NCBI RefSeq assembly: GCF_000208925.1
Contig: NW_001914860.1
Span: forward strand, 373,612-437,611
DNA from: Entamoeba histolytica HM-1:IMSS
Taxonomy: Eukaryota; Evosea; Mastigamoebida; Endamoebidae
Reading direction: 5' to 3'
Length of the DNA: 64,000 bases
Shown: positions 10,063 to 20,300 of the stretch, in pieces
Numbering within the stretch: position 1 is the stretch's first letter
Layout: every line of letters starts with the position of its first letter
Position numbers and translations under genes: made by a program
Notes under the pieces: model-generated
Database searches by the model: none
Told to the model about the DNA's origin: nothing
The model's input: only the letters and a program-made list of their open reading frames with translations

Positions 10063-10743
10063 ATGGAAGGAGATGGATACTTGCTAGTTGTTGGAAAATT
10101 AAAGGATTCTATTGAGAAGTATATTGAAAGCAAAGAAACTATAAGCATAGATGAATTAGATGAAAGTATTGAAATAGAAATCAATAAAACATTATCTTCT
10201 TTAAAACAAATACCATTAAATCAAGTAAATGATTTATTACTTCAAAATAATGTTCTTATTAAAACAGTTAATGTGATGGATTATTCTGATAATTCTGTTC
10301 AATTATTTTATGTGAATCATATTCAAATACATCTACGGCTATTGTTTGCTCTCAACTTTAAAGAGGGGTGTGACCCATTACCACAAACATACCTCAATTC
10401 TATTGTGTTATTGCTTAATAATGTAAGGGAAATATTGAATGAAATTGGTAATATAACTTTAAATGAATATTTCACACATTCCTTAGTTAATAAATATAGT
10501 CAAATTCCAGCAAGTATTCATTATATCACTAGTCAAATTGACCTTAACTTTCAAGATGGTTATTATTTAATTGATCAAATTATTAATCGTTCTGCTCAAG
10601 AATTAGGTCCTATATTCTCCAACACAAATAAGCCAAAACCAGTGGTTATAAAAAAAGAAACGTTGGCTGATCTTGCTCATGGTAAACGACGTACTCGTGG
10701 AGTTGTTTCAAATCCTTTTCATCTAATTACAATGGAAAAATGA
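10063..10743 (+). CDS. Conserved-looking protein of unknown function, 226 aa
   Basis: A 226-residue, mainly helical and acidic protein with no signal peptide or membrane segment. It ends in a basic stretch (HGKRRTRGVVSNPFHLITMEK) that looks like a functional tail. I do not recognise the family. The start is the first ATG after an AT-rich leader, 160 bp after eL24. Its codon use resembles its neighbours and the frame is intact, so I regard it as real. Confidence 0.7.
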   Translation: MEGDGYLLVVGKLKDSIEKYIESKETISIDELDESIEIEINKTLSSLKQIPLNQVNDLLLQNNVLIKTVNVMDYSDNSVQLFYVNHIQIHLRLLFALNFKEGCDPLPQTYLNSIVLLLNNVREILNEIGNITLNEYFTHSLVNKYSQIPASIHYITSQIDLNFQDGYYLIDQIINRSAQELGPIFSNTNKPKPVVIKKETLADLAHGKRRTRGVVSNPFHLITMEK

Positions 10744-11670
10744 AGGATATTTTATTAATCTAATGTTTAGTTAAAGTAATAATTAAATTTATTATATTTT
10801 ATGTTATAAACCCTTAAACAAGACCTAAACATATTTAAAGAAAATTAAAAGATTTAATATACAATGGAGTGATAAAGCGGATTGGTAATAGAATAGTGTT
10901 AACAATCTCGTCAGAATCTCCTAGATTGATTATTATGTTGTATTTTCCCATGAAAAATGAATTCATTTTATCATTTAAAAAATACAATATATTTTAATTT
11001 TTTTTGTGTGATGTATTTTGATTTAAATTTTTTTAATATTCTTGTGATAGTATTATTTTTATAATTTTTTCAATGTTTGTAGTATTATAATTGAAAAGAA
11101 ATTAGGTTTAATAAAATTTATAAACATACTATAATAAAAAAGCTTATGTATTAGATTAATAAAATGGGTTTGTTAGATATAAATATTTCACATAAGTTCA
11201 ATAATTTTAATATCTATATTTTATTTGTCATGTATGAGTTTAAATAAATCAATAATTGTTTATAATTATTTATTTTACTTATTTTCTTGTGTTTTATATT
11301 TTTATATCTTCAAATTGAAAAGTTTTAACGGAAAATATTTTTGTAATTGGATAATATTGTTAGTATAGACATAAATAACACAAAAAGAATAACATAAATT
11401 TTAATAAAAATCATGAAAAGAATATTTTCAATTTCTACCATACGATTTTTCAAAGAAAAAAATAGTAAATTAAATAGTAAATTAATATTATTAATATACT
11501 AGTTAATGCTAAGAAAAATCACTTTAAAAAACTTCAGAAAAAAGGATAGAAAGAAATTTCAAAAAAAAAGGTTTGACTTTAATAAAAAAACAACATGGAA
11601 AAGTAGGAAAAAATTTTCTTGAAAAGTATGGTGGTATTTCAACTCGGAAAAAACTTATAACTTCAGTCAA
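10744..11670. other. 0.9-kb AT-rich intergenic region
   Basis: No gene, tRNA-like cloverleaf or clear repeat seen. A stretch near 10861-10925 is richer in GC than its surroundings (gcggattgg...tctcgtcagaatctcc) but I could not fold it into a known RNA. AAACCCT occurs at 10808-10814, far from any start. Confidence 0.4.
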
Positions 11671-13092
11671 ATGTTACAACTCTTAGTTGTTTTATTAGTG
11701 GTATTCACTCAAGCAATTGATACAAATGCTTTCAATAACCTTAGAATTTATCAGGTTATGGTAAGTTCATTCCAAGATGGTGATTCAAGTAGAGGATATT
11801 GTACAGGATATGGACCATCAAAACATTGTGGTGATTTACGAGGTATTATTAATTCTCTTCAATATATTAAAGACTTAGGAATGAATGCATTATGGATGAC
11901 TCCTATCTTTAATTCAAATGGTGGAAGTCAATTAGATTCAACTGGATATTTTGCTTATGACTATTTTAATGTAGATCCAAAATTTGGAACAAATGATGAA
12001 CTTCATGAATTAATCAATAAAGCACATAGTCTTGGATTATATGTTATTCTTGATGGTGTATTTGGACATCATAAATCAGGAAATGTTGCAGGTAGTCCAA
12101 GTGGAAAATATCCAACAGGAGGAAATGATCCAGTCAGTTATCCAGGATCATTAGAATTTTATAAAGAAGTTGCTACTTATTGGATTAATAATTATGAAAT
12201 TGATGGATGGAGATTAGACCAAGCTTATCAAGTTTCTACAAGAAACCAAGATAGAAATTATTGGAAAGATATTAGAGAAACCATTGAATCAACATGTGAT
12301 AACAGAAAGAATCAAGGAAAACAATGGGGAACTCTTGGATATATGGTTGGAGAAATTTGGGATTCTGCTTCTAATATTAATACATGGGGATATTATGCTT
12401 CTGGTGGATATGGACTTAGATCATGTTTCCATTTCCCAGGCAGATATAATTTGGTTCAAACATTAGCTTGTGAAGAATCAGGAAAAGGAGGGTATGATGC
12501 ATCAAACTTAAATGGTATTTTTAATGCAGGATATCCAGATTTTGCATATCCAAATATGTTTATAACTAATCATGATTTATTGAGATTTGGTAATTTAATT
12601 AGAAAGAAATATGGATATGGTAGAGATAATAATGATTATTGGGGTAGACATAGAGCTGCAATTGCATTCCTTGCTGCATACACTGGACCAATTACTATTT
12701 ATTATGGAGATGAAGTTGGAGATCTTGTAGAATGTTATTATAACCCAGGAGATTGTGGAGGAGTTTATAATGATAATGCTGCTAGAAGTGATGGACATAT
12801 TCAAGGATTTAATTCAAATGAACAATCCCTTCATGACTTCACTGCAAAATTAATGAACATTAGAGCATCTAATCCTGCATTATATCAAGGAAGAAGAGAA
12901 AATCAAAATGCATCAGGAACTCTTTACAAAGTTGATAAAGTATCTGGTTCAAATAGAATTCAGGTTTTGATCAATATGGGAACATATACATACGATACTC
13001 AATGTGGAAGTGGACAAGATCTTATTTCTGGAAGATCATATTCTGGTACTTGTCATATGGAACCATTCAGTGTCATCTTCTTGAAGATGTAA
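11671..13092 (+). CDS. Secreted alpha-amylase (GH13)
   Basis: A 473-residue protein with a signal peptide (about 1-20, [13 protein letters not shown] core). The four GH13 regions are present: DGVFGH (D128, H133), GWRLDQAY with nucleophile D183, VGEIWD with acid/base E228, and [10 protein letters not shown] with H301 and D302. The (beta/alpha)8 barrel starts with [14 protein letters not shown] and a short all-beta C domain ends the protein. It should hydrolyse alpha-1,4-glucans outside the cell or in endosomes/phagosomes. All catalytic residues are intact. No membrane anchor or starch-binding domain is visible. Confidence 0.93.
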   Translation: MLQLLVVLLVVFTQAIDTNAFNNLRIYQVMVSSFQDGDSSRGYCTGYGPSKHCGDLRGIINSLQYIKDLGMNALWMTPIFNSNGGSQLDSTGYFAYDYFNVDPKFGTNDELHELINKAHSLGLYVILDGVFGHHKSGNVAGSPSGKYPTGGNDPVSYPGSLEFYKEVATYWINNYEIDGWRLDQAYQVSTRNQDRNYWKDIRETIESTCDNRKNQGKQWGTLGYMVGEIWDSASNINTWGYYASGGYGLRSCFHFPGRYNLVQTLACEESGKGGYDASNLNGIFNAGYPDFAYPNMFITNHDLLRFGNLIRKKYGYGRDNNDYWGRHRAAIAFLAAYTGPITIYYGDEVGDLVECYYNPGDCGGVYNDNAARSDGHIQGFNSNEQSLHDFTAKLMNIRASNPALYQGRRENQNASGTLYKVDKVSGSNRIQVLINMGTYTYDTQCGSGQDLISGRSYSGTCHMEPFSVIFLKM

Positions 13093-13606
13093 TTCAATCC
13101 ATTACTTTTTTTTTAATTATTTATATATTTTTTATAAACATTTAAAGTTAAATAATACAAATGAGTAGTGAAAAATAAGTCTTCTTTTTATCTTCTAAAA
13201 TTTGTTATTTACATTCTCTTAGTTTAAGAGTTATTATATTCTATCAGTTAATTAAGAAATGATTTGAATAGGAATATATTTTTTACTCATCATTTTAGGA
13301 GTTGACTTTTGATTTTAACGTAAAATATTCTTCTTCATTACTTTAAGTCATTTTTTAAACAATTTCATTAAAACGGTAATAAAACTTAAAAAAAAATTGA
13401 GTTTAACAGTAAAGGAAAGAAAATTATTAAAAAAGATATTGAAAAGAGTGATTCTTATACACAATTATAAATTAAGTCAACACAAAAGTAAATGAAATAT
13501 GATATGAAAAAACAAAGGGGGAGTTTAAGTATAATGACACCAAATTTAAAATAATTTAGATTAAAGCCAATAAGAAATAATACTTTTTAGTTTGAAGAGA
13601 AAGAAT
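13093..13606. other. Intergenic region between convergent genes
   Basis: Shared 3' flank of the amylase and the minus-strand phosphatase gene. T-rich runs follow each stop, as expected for polyadenylation regions. Nothing else is seen. Confidence 0.45.
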
Positions 13607-14191
13607 TTAAGCTTTCTGATTAGAAGTTATCAAATTGAAATTGGTTAATTTTTGTTTTATAAAGAGTTTAAATTGAGAGAGAAGAGGGAAAAATGTAGGA
13701 TAATAAATAATACCAAGATAACCTACACAAATTCCAATAACATTACCAGCAACAATTTGATAAACAAAATGATCATTTAAATACCAACGAGAGAAATCAA
13801 CAAGAAGAATTAATAAAGTAGAACAATAAACAATAATTTTTTTTGAGATAGAAGTAAGTTTTGGTTGTTGATTTATATAATAATAAAAAAGTACAATAAA
13901 ACAACACCAAAATTGTGCATGAGAAGATGGAAAACCTTTGTTCACATTTTGTGATAAATGAGGACGAGGATGTTTAAAAAGTATTTTTAACGTGTAATTA
14001 ATTATTTCATTTGTCAACATAATTCCAAAAGTGTAAATAGCATAATTATCAAATGTTAATAATATGAGACTAACAATCCCTCCAATTACAAATAAATGTA
14101 ATATTGAAATATATCCCATAAAATGTCCAATAATATCTCCTTCTTCAAATAAAACATAAGCTAATGCAACTGGTCGTAATTTTCTTTCCAT
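13607..14191 (-). CDS. DOLPP1: Dolichyl-diphosphate phosphatase (PAP2 family)
   Basis: A 194-residue polytopic protein with the three phosphatase motifs: KILFKHPRP (KxxxxxxRP type), PSSHAQF (PSGH type) and SRWYLNDHFVYQIVAG (SRxxxxxHxxxQ). The N-terminal RPVALAYVLFEEGDIIGH and the order of about four membrane helices match DOLPP1/Cax4, which recycles dolichyl pyrophosphate on the lumenal side of the ER after N-glycan transfer. The initiator ATG (14189-14191) lies inside the first unit of a 22-bp tandem repeat, giving two upstream ATGs with short uORFs. Confidence 0.9.
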   Translation of the reverse strand: MERKLRPVALAYVLFEEGDIIGHFMGYISILHLFVIGGIVSLILLTFDNYAIYTFGIMLTNEIINYTLKILFKHPRPHLSQNVNKGFPSSHAQFWCCFIVLFYYYINQQPKLTSISKKIIVYCSTLLILLVDFSRWYLNDHFVYQIVAGNVIGICVGYLGIIYYPTFFPLLSQFKLFIKQKLTNFNLITSNQKA

Positions 14192-14260
14192 TATTTTAAG
14201 TTTTATTTTTCATTATTTTTAGTTTTATTTTTCATTATTTTTATTTTTAGTTTTATTTTT
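14189..14260 (-). repeat. 22-bp tandem repeat spanning the DOLPP1 start codon
   Basis: Three units: 14189-14210, 14211-14232 (one base different) and 14233-14260 (with a 6-base insertion). On the minus strand each unit ends in an ATG, the most 3' being the DOLPP1 start. The two upstream ATGs open 10-codon and 5-codon uORFs. Confidence 0.7.
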
Positions 14261-14736
14261 TAAGTTTTTTAATAATTTTTTTTATTTTGTTTTTCAGATT
14301 CTTTTTTTATAAACCCTCGTTTTATGATTTAAAAAAGTTTGAATTTGAGTTGAAATCGTATTGGGTTAATAAAAATAGTTTTTTAAGTATAGTACTAGAA
14401 TAATTTATTTTATTATAAATATAATTTTAAAGAATAATGAAACAGTAAATAATTAAATTTCTAGTTATACAACAAACTTCATAATCAAAGAGTAATGTAT
14501 GAAAAAACGGGAAATTCTAGTAATGATTAGTAAGTAGTTAATAATTTTTATTTATTCTAAAAAAAAAATTGAAAAATTGACAACGAGTTGAAAAAGAAGA
14601 AACATATGTGTGTTTCGAGTGAACAGAAAGTTCTATTTGTCTTATTGTTGTGAAGGAAGAGAAAGGGACGGAAAAAAGAAAGGATTATCTAATCGAAGGG
14701 TATTTAAAGGATCTTCAACTATTCTTTATAACTTAA
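14261..14736. other. Intergenic region between divergent genes
   Basis: AT-rich spacer with promoters for the DOLPP1 gene (leftwards) and the small helix-turn-helix gene (rightwards). AAACCCT occurs at 14311-14317. The right end is less AT-rich and contains the TATA-like element at 14700. Confidence 0.45.
14700..14709 (+). promoter_or_regulatory. Entamoeba TATA-like element GTATTTAAAG
   Basis: GTATTTAAAG, the published Entamoeba core promoter consensus, sits 27 nt before the ATG at 14737. Entamoeba 5' UTRs are only a few to about 20 nt, so the spacing fits. Confidence 0.7.
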
Positions 14737-15006
14737 ATGAGACGGTCATATCTTTCAGTTTTTGAGCCAGCATCTCCAACAAGTTTTGAAGTGTTTGATG
14801 GAAAGAATCCAAGAAAAAGAGTTCAAAGAAAGAAAAGATGGTGTCAGGCTATTAAAATGAATGCTGTAAAAAAGTTTTATGAATTAGGTTTAACAAAAGC
14901 AGTTCGTGTATTAATTGAACAACATCCAGATCAATACAAAGATTTAACTCCATCAACATTACAATATTGGGTTCAAATGCTATCTCCAGTTCTTACAACT
15001 AATTAA
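14737..15006 (+). CDS. Small putative helix-turn-helix protein
   Basis: An 89-residue protein. A basic segment (RKRVQRKKRW, about 27-36) precedes a three-helix region (about 37-80: AIKMNAVKKFYELGLTKAVR...LTPSTLQYWVQM) with the spacing of homeodomain-like or transposase-type HTH domains, where the last helix ends in xTLxxW. I infer DNA binding but recognise no named family. It has the best core promoter in the window (GTATTTAAAG). No intron. Confidence 0.65.
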   Translation: MRRSYLSVFEPASPTSFEVFDGKNPRKRVQRKKRWCQAIKMNAVKKFYELGLTKAVRVLIEQHPDQYKDLTPSTLQYWVQMLSPVLTTN

Positions 15007-15321
15007 TTAAATAGATAGTAAAGCTAAGTTTAATACTAATGTAATTTATTTTCTTTGTTTAAGTTGAATTAAATTTATTATAGAAGTTGTTTTGGATGAC
15101 GTTAATATTAATTTTGTTGTTTCATTCAAATTTTACGATTAACAAGATTTCGGCAAAAGAATATTAAATAACAAAAGAATAAAATAATTAGATAACAAAA
15201 ATGTAGAATTAGAAACAACAAAAAACACTTTAAAATAATCAGACGTCAAATAGAAAGTAAAGACCTTTGAAAATGTTAAAATTATTTAGAAAAACCCTGT
15301 TATAACTGCCAATATAATTCT
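15007..15321. other. Short intergenic region upstream of the DYRK-type kinase
   Basis: AT-rich; only the AAACCCT box at 15292-15298 stands out. Confidence 0.4.
15292..15298 (+). promoter_or_regulatory. AAACCCT box upstream of the DYRK-type kinase
   Basis: AAACCCT lies 23 nt before the ATG at 15322. It is the one member of the promoter-proximal set whose gene is not ribosomal. Confidence 0.35.
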
Positions 15322-17142
15322 ATGAAACCTGAACACCCTTACAACCCCTTTGTTACTACTCCAAGAAATTCATTAAGACGTAGACCGATATATGCATTAA
15401 CATTAGATATTTCATTGACATATAAGAATGAAAATATACAACAAATAACACAAAAAAGTAAAAAAGTTTTATCACGAATGATAGAACCATTTCATAATGG
15501 TGGGAAAGACAATGCAAATTATGAACTAATTATTTCTGTTGATGATAATATTGGTTCTGCTTTTTCTAAAGAGTTTGTTTAGAAATACTTCTAAGATAAT
15601 TGTGGAAATAAATTAAATGAAACTTATTATTTTTGTAGAGGTGAGACATGTTGTTTTATTCCACAATCAAGGTATGTTGTGATCTCTGCACTTGGAAGTG
15701 GTACTTTTGGGCAAGTTTTAAAATGTAGGAATTGTCAAGATAATAGTCTTGTAGCAGTTAAAATACTTAAATCAAAACCAGTGTTTTTTAGACAAGGAAT
15801 GCTTGAAATTGCTGTATTAACTGTTTTAAGAGATTTAGTTGATCCTGACAATAAATATCATACTGTTAAAATGTTAGATTATTTTCTGTTTCATGGACAT
15901 GTTTGTATTGTCACAGAATTGTTATCAATTAATTTATATGATATGTTAAGAAGTAACAAAAATAATGGAATGGGATTAACATTTAATAGACATGTTTTAA
16001 GACAATTATTAGAATCACTTCATGGGTTAACTACAATGAATATCATACATTGTGACGTTAAAACAGAAAATGTATTATTAGTTCAAAATACAAGTGACAT
16101 TAAATTGATTGATTTTGGTTCAGCTTGTTTTGAAAGATCTACATTATACACATATATACAATCAAGACATTATCGTGCAATAGAAATTATTTTAGGATTA
16201 CCTTATTCATGTGCAATAGATATGTGGTCATTTGGTTGTGTTGCAGCAGAACTTTTCCTTGGAATTCCATTGTTTCCAGGGGAAAATGAGTATAATCAAC
16301 TTGCTAAGATTATTGATATGTTAGGACCAATTCCAGATTATCTTCTTCGTAAAGGAACAAAAACTGAAAAATACTTTAATATGATTCAAAAGGGAAATGA
16401 AATTACCTTTAAAATAAAACCTCCTGAACAATTTGAAAAAGAAAATAATTGTAAATTACAAGAAAATAGAAAGTATTTCAGATATAAAACTCTTGAACAA
16501 ATTTGTCAACATGTTCCTATGCATCGAAATGCTTTTGTTCATGATAATGATCAAGTTTGGAGGGCATTATTACATGATTTTTTAAAGAAAACATTAGAGT
16601 ATGATCCAGCTAAAAGATTAACACCATCAGAAGCATTAACCCATCCTTTTATTAAATCAAAAACAAAGCAAGAACTTTTAACTTTACCATTACCATTAGT
16701 TCCACAAGATGTTCCTTTAGAAGATGTTGTTAGAAAGGTATATGGAGGTCAATACACTTTAAATTATCTTCAGTCTAGAGACAGGTTTTTTTCTGTTCCT
16801 CATAATTATTTTACAGCATTTATCCGTTCTCTAAAATGTGGATATGTTATGAACATACTTCATATTAATCCTTTTCATTTTAAACCTTTAAAGGTTATTG
16901 GCAGAACAACATTCTCATGGCACAATATGGCAGAAGATGAATCACTTATTTCTTGGGGGTCTTCTAATTCAGATTCTGAAGACCCTTCTCGAGCTCGTTC
17001 TGCCTCTTCACTCCAATCACCAAGTACTTCTCAATCACCACGATTATCATTAAGACCTCCACCAAATGATCCACGAAGATTAACAACAATGGTTCGTGAT
17101 TTTGGATATTTTGTATCACATGAAAGATATAATAATTACTAA
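15322..17142 (+). CDS. DYRK/Yak1-type protein kinase, one intron
   Basis: Exons 15322-15572 and 15639-17142; intron 15573-15638 (66 nt) begins GTTTGT and ends TGTAG. The spliced 584-residue protein joins ANYELIISVDD... to RYVVISALGSGTFGQVLKC, the usual DYRK order. Kinase signatures: G-loop GSGTFGQV, VAVKIL, catalytic loop HCDVKTEN (D223), DFGSACF, and the activation loop YIQSRHYRAIEIILG with DYRK-type tyrosines. Substitutions are unusual: VKT for LKP in the catalytic loop and AIE for the near-universal SPE. A Ser/Pro-rich C-terminal tail follows. Likely a CMGC kinase for growth or stress control (family inference). Confidence 0.9.
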
Positions 17143-17360
17143 CAACATAAATATACATCATTTTGTAACTATGAAATAAAAATATAATTGTAATTGTTTT
17201 ATATATCAGATTTATTCATTTTTGTTTTTTTTTTTCACAAAAAAGTTTTCCTTTAATTCAATCCACTTATAAACGGATTTTTAACAAAAATAATAAAACT
17301 AGTCTCTTTTTGTTCGTTTGGCTTCTTTTTGATCTTAAATATCAGTACGCATCCTCTTCA

Positions 17361-20300
17361 ATGGAAGATAAATCAATTTTAAAACAATATATTCCGATAT
17401 TGACTGGTATTCCGTATGACGAAAATATTGCCTTAGACTCTATTATTTATTCACTAAGGGATGACATTGCTTCATTATTTACATTAAAATATATTTCTGT
17501 TACATTTTTTTCTACTTTAAAACATTTATTAACTCTTAATAATATGATGAAATTTGATTATTTAGCAATAAGAAATTTAATCATTACTTTAAGACAAATC
17601 AAACCATTAGATACTGAAGGACTTGCGGCTAATCCATTATTTGTATCTGGTGTTGATATACTTACTTCAATTATTAAATATCATACTTCTCAACAAGTTA
17701 TTCAAGATTTAATTAATTTTTACAATGAAATTCCACCAATTCATTCTTCTTCATTATTAGATTGTCTTATTACAAAAAATAATAATTCTTCAGAAGTATA
17801 TTATTCATTGAATGGGGTTGCTTCTTTTATTTCTACTGTAATCAAAATTGATTCAATCCCACAAGAATGTTATACTATTTATACTCAAATTAGATTTCAT
17901 GACATTCATCCTTTAGCCACTCCTTGTCTTTTTTCTTTCAATGCTAATAATTATTATTTTTCTCTCTCAATAGATGGAACAACACATTTTTTAGAATTAG
18001 AAATTAATGTTGTAACTTCTTCTGATGTATCATCTGTTACCCCATCAATCACACATATCAGAAATACATATAAAACAGAATTAAAAGTACTTCCAGATAA
18101 ATGGAATGAAATTTCGTTAGTTCATTCACATGACTCTAATTCTATGAAAGTTATTCTTAATGGTGAGTCATCAAGTAATTTTGGTGTTCCTTATTTTTCT
18201 TCTAAACAAAAACAAGCAATTATTTCTATTGGAGGTTTGGACTCTAAGACATACTCTTATTTTAATGGAGATATTAGTTCATTAGCATGGTATTTCAATC
18301 AACTCACTCCTAATGGTGTACCTAGTTTATTACTATCACCAAAGCATTATGCGTCAGTACCTAGTCATTCTTTTATTAAACCATTAAAGTCTATGAAGAA
18401 TAGAGTTGTTTCTAAAGAAATTAAAATAATAGAGTATACAATTTGTACTCCAACTAATATTCTTGTTGTTGTAACACGATCTTTAAGTGATGTGTTTTCA
18501 ACATATGGAGGAATATCAGTTTTTTTACCACTTCTAAGGAGTGGTTCTAATACTAAAGTTACCACAAATATTGGTAAAATTCTTCAATTATTTTTACATT
18601 GTAAAGTAATTGATAAACAAGTTGCAATCACTTTAATTGTTGAAACAACAAAAATTGCTCAAAATTATTTAGTTTCAACGTCTATCATAGATGACTTTAT
18701 TAGTTTGTGTTTATCTTTGATATCAAGAGGAAATTCTGCTATAACATTAATTCCATTATTATTAGATATCAGGTTATGGAGAGGAATTGAATATCTATTT
18801 GAATATTATATAAAACAAATCATTTTAAGATGTTCTTCTATTGATAAAGGCTTAGTAAAAAGAGCATTAACACCTGAAATTATATTATCTATTTTAACTG
18901 ATAAAATATGTTCTTCTAATGAGAATTGGAAATGGAAATATCTAACTCATCTTTCAAGTTATTTAACTCCAACAGCTCTTGGAACTGTTTTCTGTATGCT
19001 TCAAAATCCTCATTTATCCGTTAGTGCAATAGAAAATAGTGTAGGAATAATATTTTATTTGTTAAAGAGATATGGCAATTTATCTTCCACTTTAAATGAA
19101 TATATTGATGTTTTTATAACATTAGCACAAACTTCTAAGACAACTTCTTTATTGGTTTGTAAAATGCTTTCTTTACTTCAGCCTACATCAGACCAACTAA
19201 ACCAAATTTGCAATGTCTTAAAAAAATATACATTTGATTATGAAGTCTATTCTTCATTAATGCAATGTGTCTCAACATTAGTAACTGTTCCATTTAATTC
19301 ATTTAGTTCAGCTCAAATAGAGACTATTCAAAATCCATATTTCTTGTATATTTTGTTTACTTTATTAACCACAACTCATTGTATTGAAAATAAAATCATT
19401 GATGACCTTATTTTATTTTCATCAGAAGTCTTGCATTCTATACCATCAAATTTGGTTATTGAATTACTTAAACTAATTAAGAGTCAATTTAGTGGATTTA
19501 CTTCTATAGATACCAACAACATAAAGTATAATAGTACTTGTAAATTGATGAAATTTTTAACTAATGTCATTATCGCTCGAGGTTATGATACTCTTCATCT
19601 TGTCATTTCTTTCTTTATTTCTCAAGTAATAAATTTGAATGATCTTTACATAATATCTTATTCATTCTTAAATAGTATCATTAATAAAATTAATGACGTC
19701 TCAGCCGTTTGTTATATAGAATTAATTGCATTTATGTCATTTGTTAACTACCAAAAAGAAATTCCAATTGTGTTAATGAATGAATACATTAAGGCAATTC
19801 CTTATAATTACTTTGTTACAATGAATACACTTCGTTCCAAAAAGGAATATGAATCACTTTTTTATCTTCAAAGTTATATTTTCATACAGTGTCTTGATGA
19901 ATTTACATTATCTATGATTCTTCAGTTGTACCCTTCCTATATCCCTCTAAGTTTTTGTGAGTTGATTATTCAAGCAACAAAACTCAATCCTAAACTACTT
20001 CAAATTTCATTAAACAACTTTTCATCTGTAACAACTTCTGTTGAATATCAAAGGTTAATAGAACAATCAAAAAGTCCATCTAATTCAGTTACTAATTCAT
20101 CATTAAAACAATTCATTAATTCTATTATTCTAAAATATAAAGAAAATCATAAATTAATTGTAACTGAACCAATGTCCATACCTCTTGTTAATTGTTCAAC
20201 TTCTTCATTGCCAATTGAAGGACATTATAATGACATAACTACAATAGATAAAATCAAACAAAATGAAATTTCTAAATGTTATAGAAAAACAATGAGATCA

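Noticed and set aside
10861..10925. GC-richer stretch considered as a tRNA or snoRNA
   Set aside because: No acceptor/T-arm pairing, no GTTCRA loop and no clean C/D or H/ACA boxes.
17310..17360. 17-codon N-terminal extension of the BEACH-like gene
   Set aside because: It begins at TTG; the ATG at 17361 is the first credible start.
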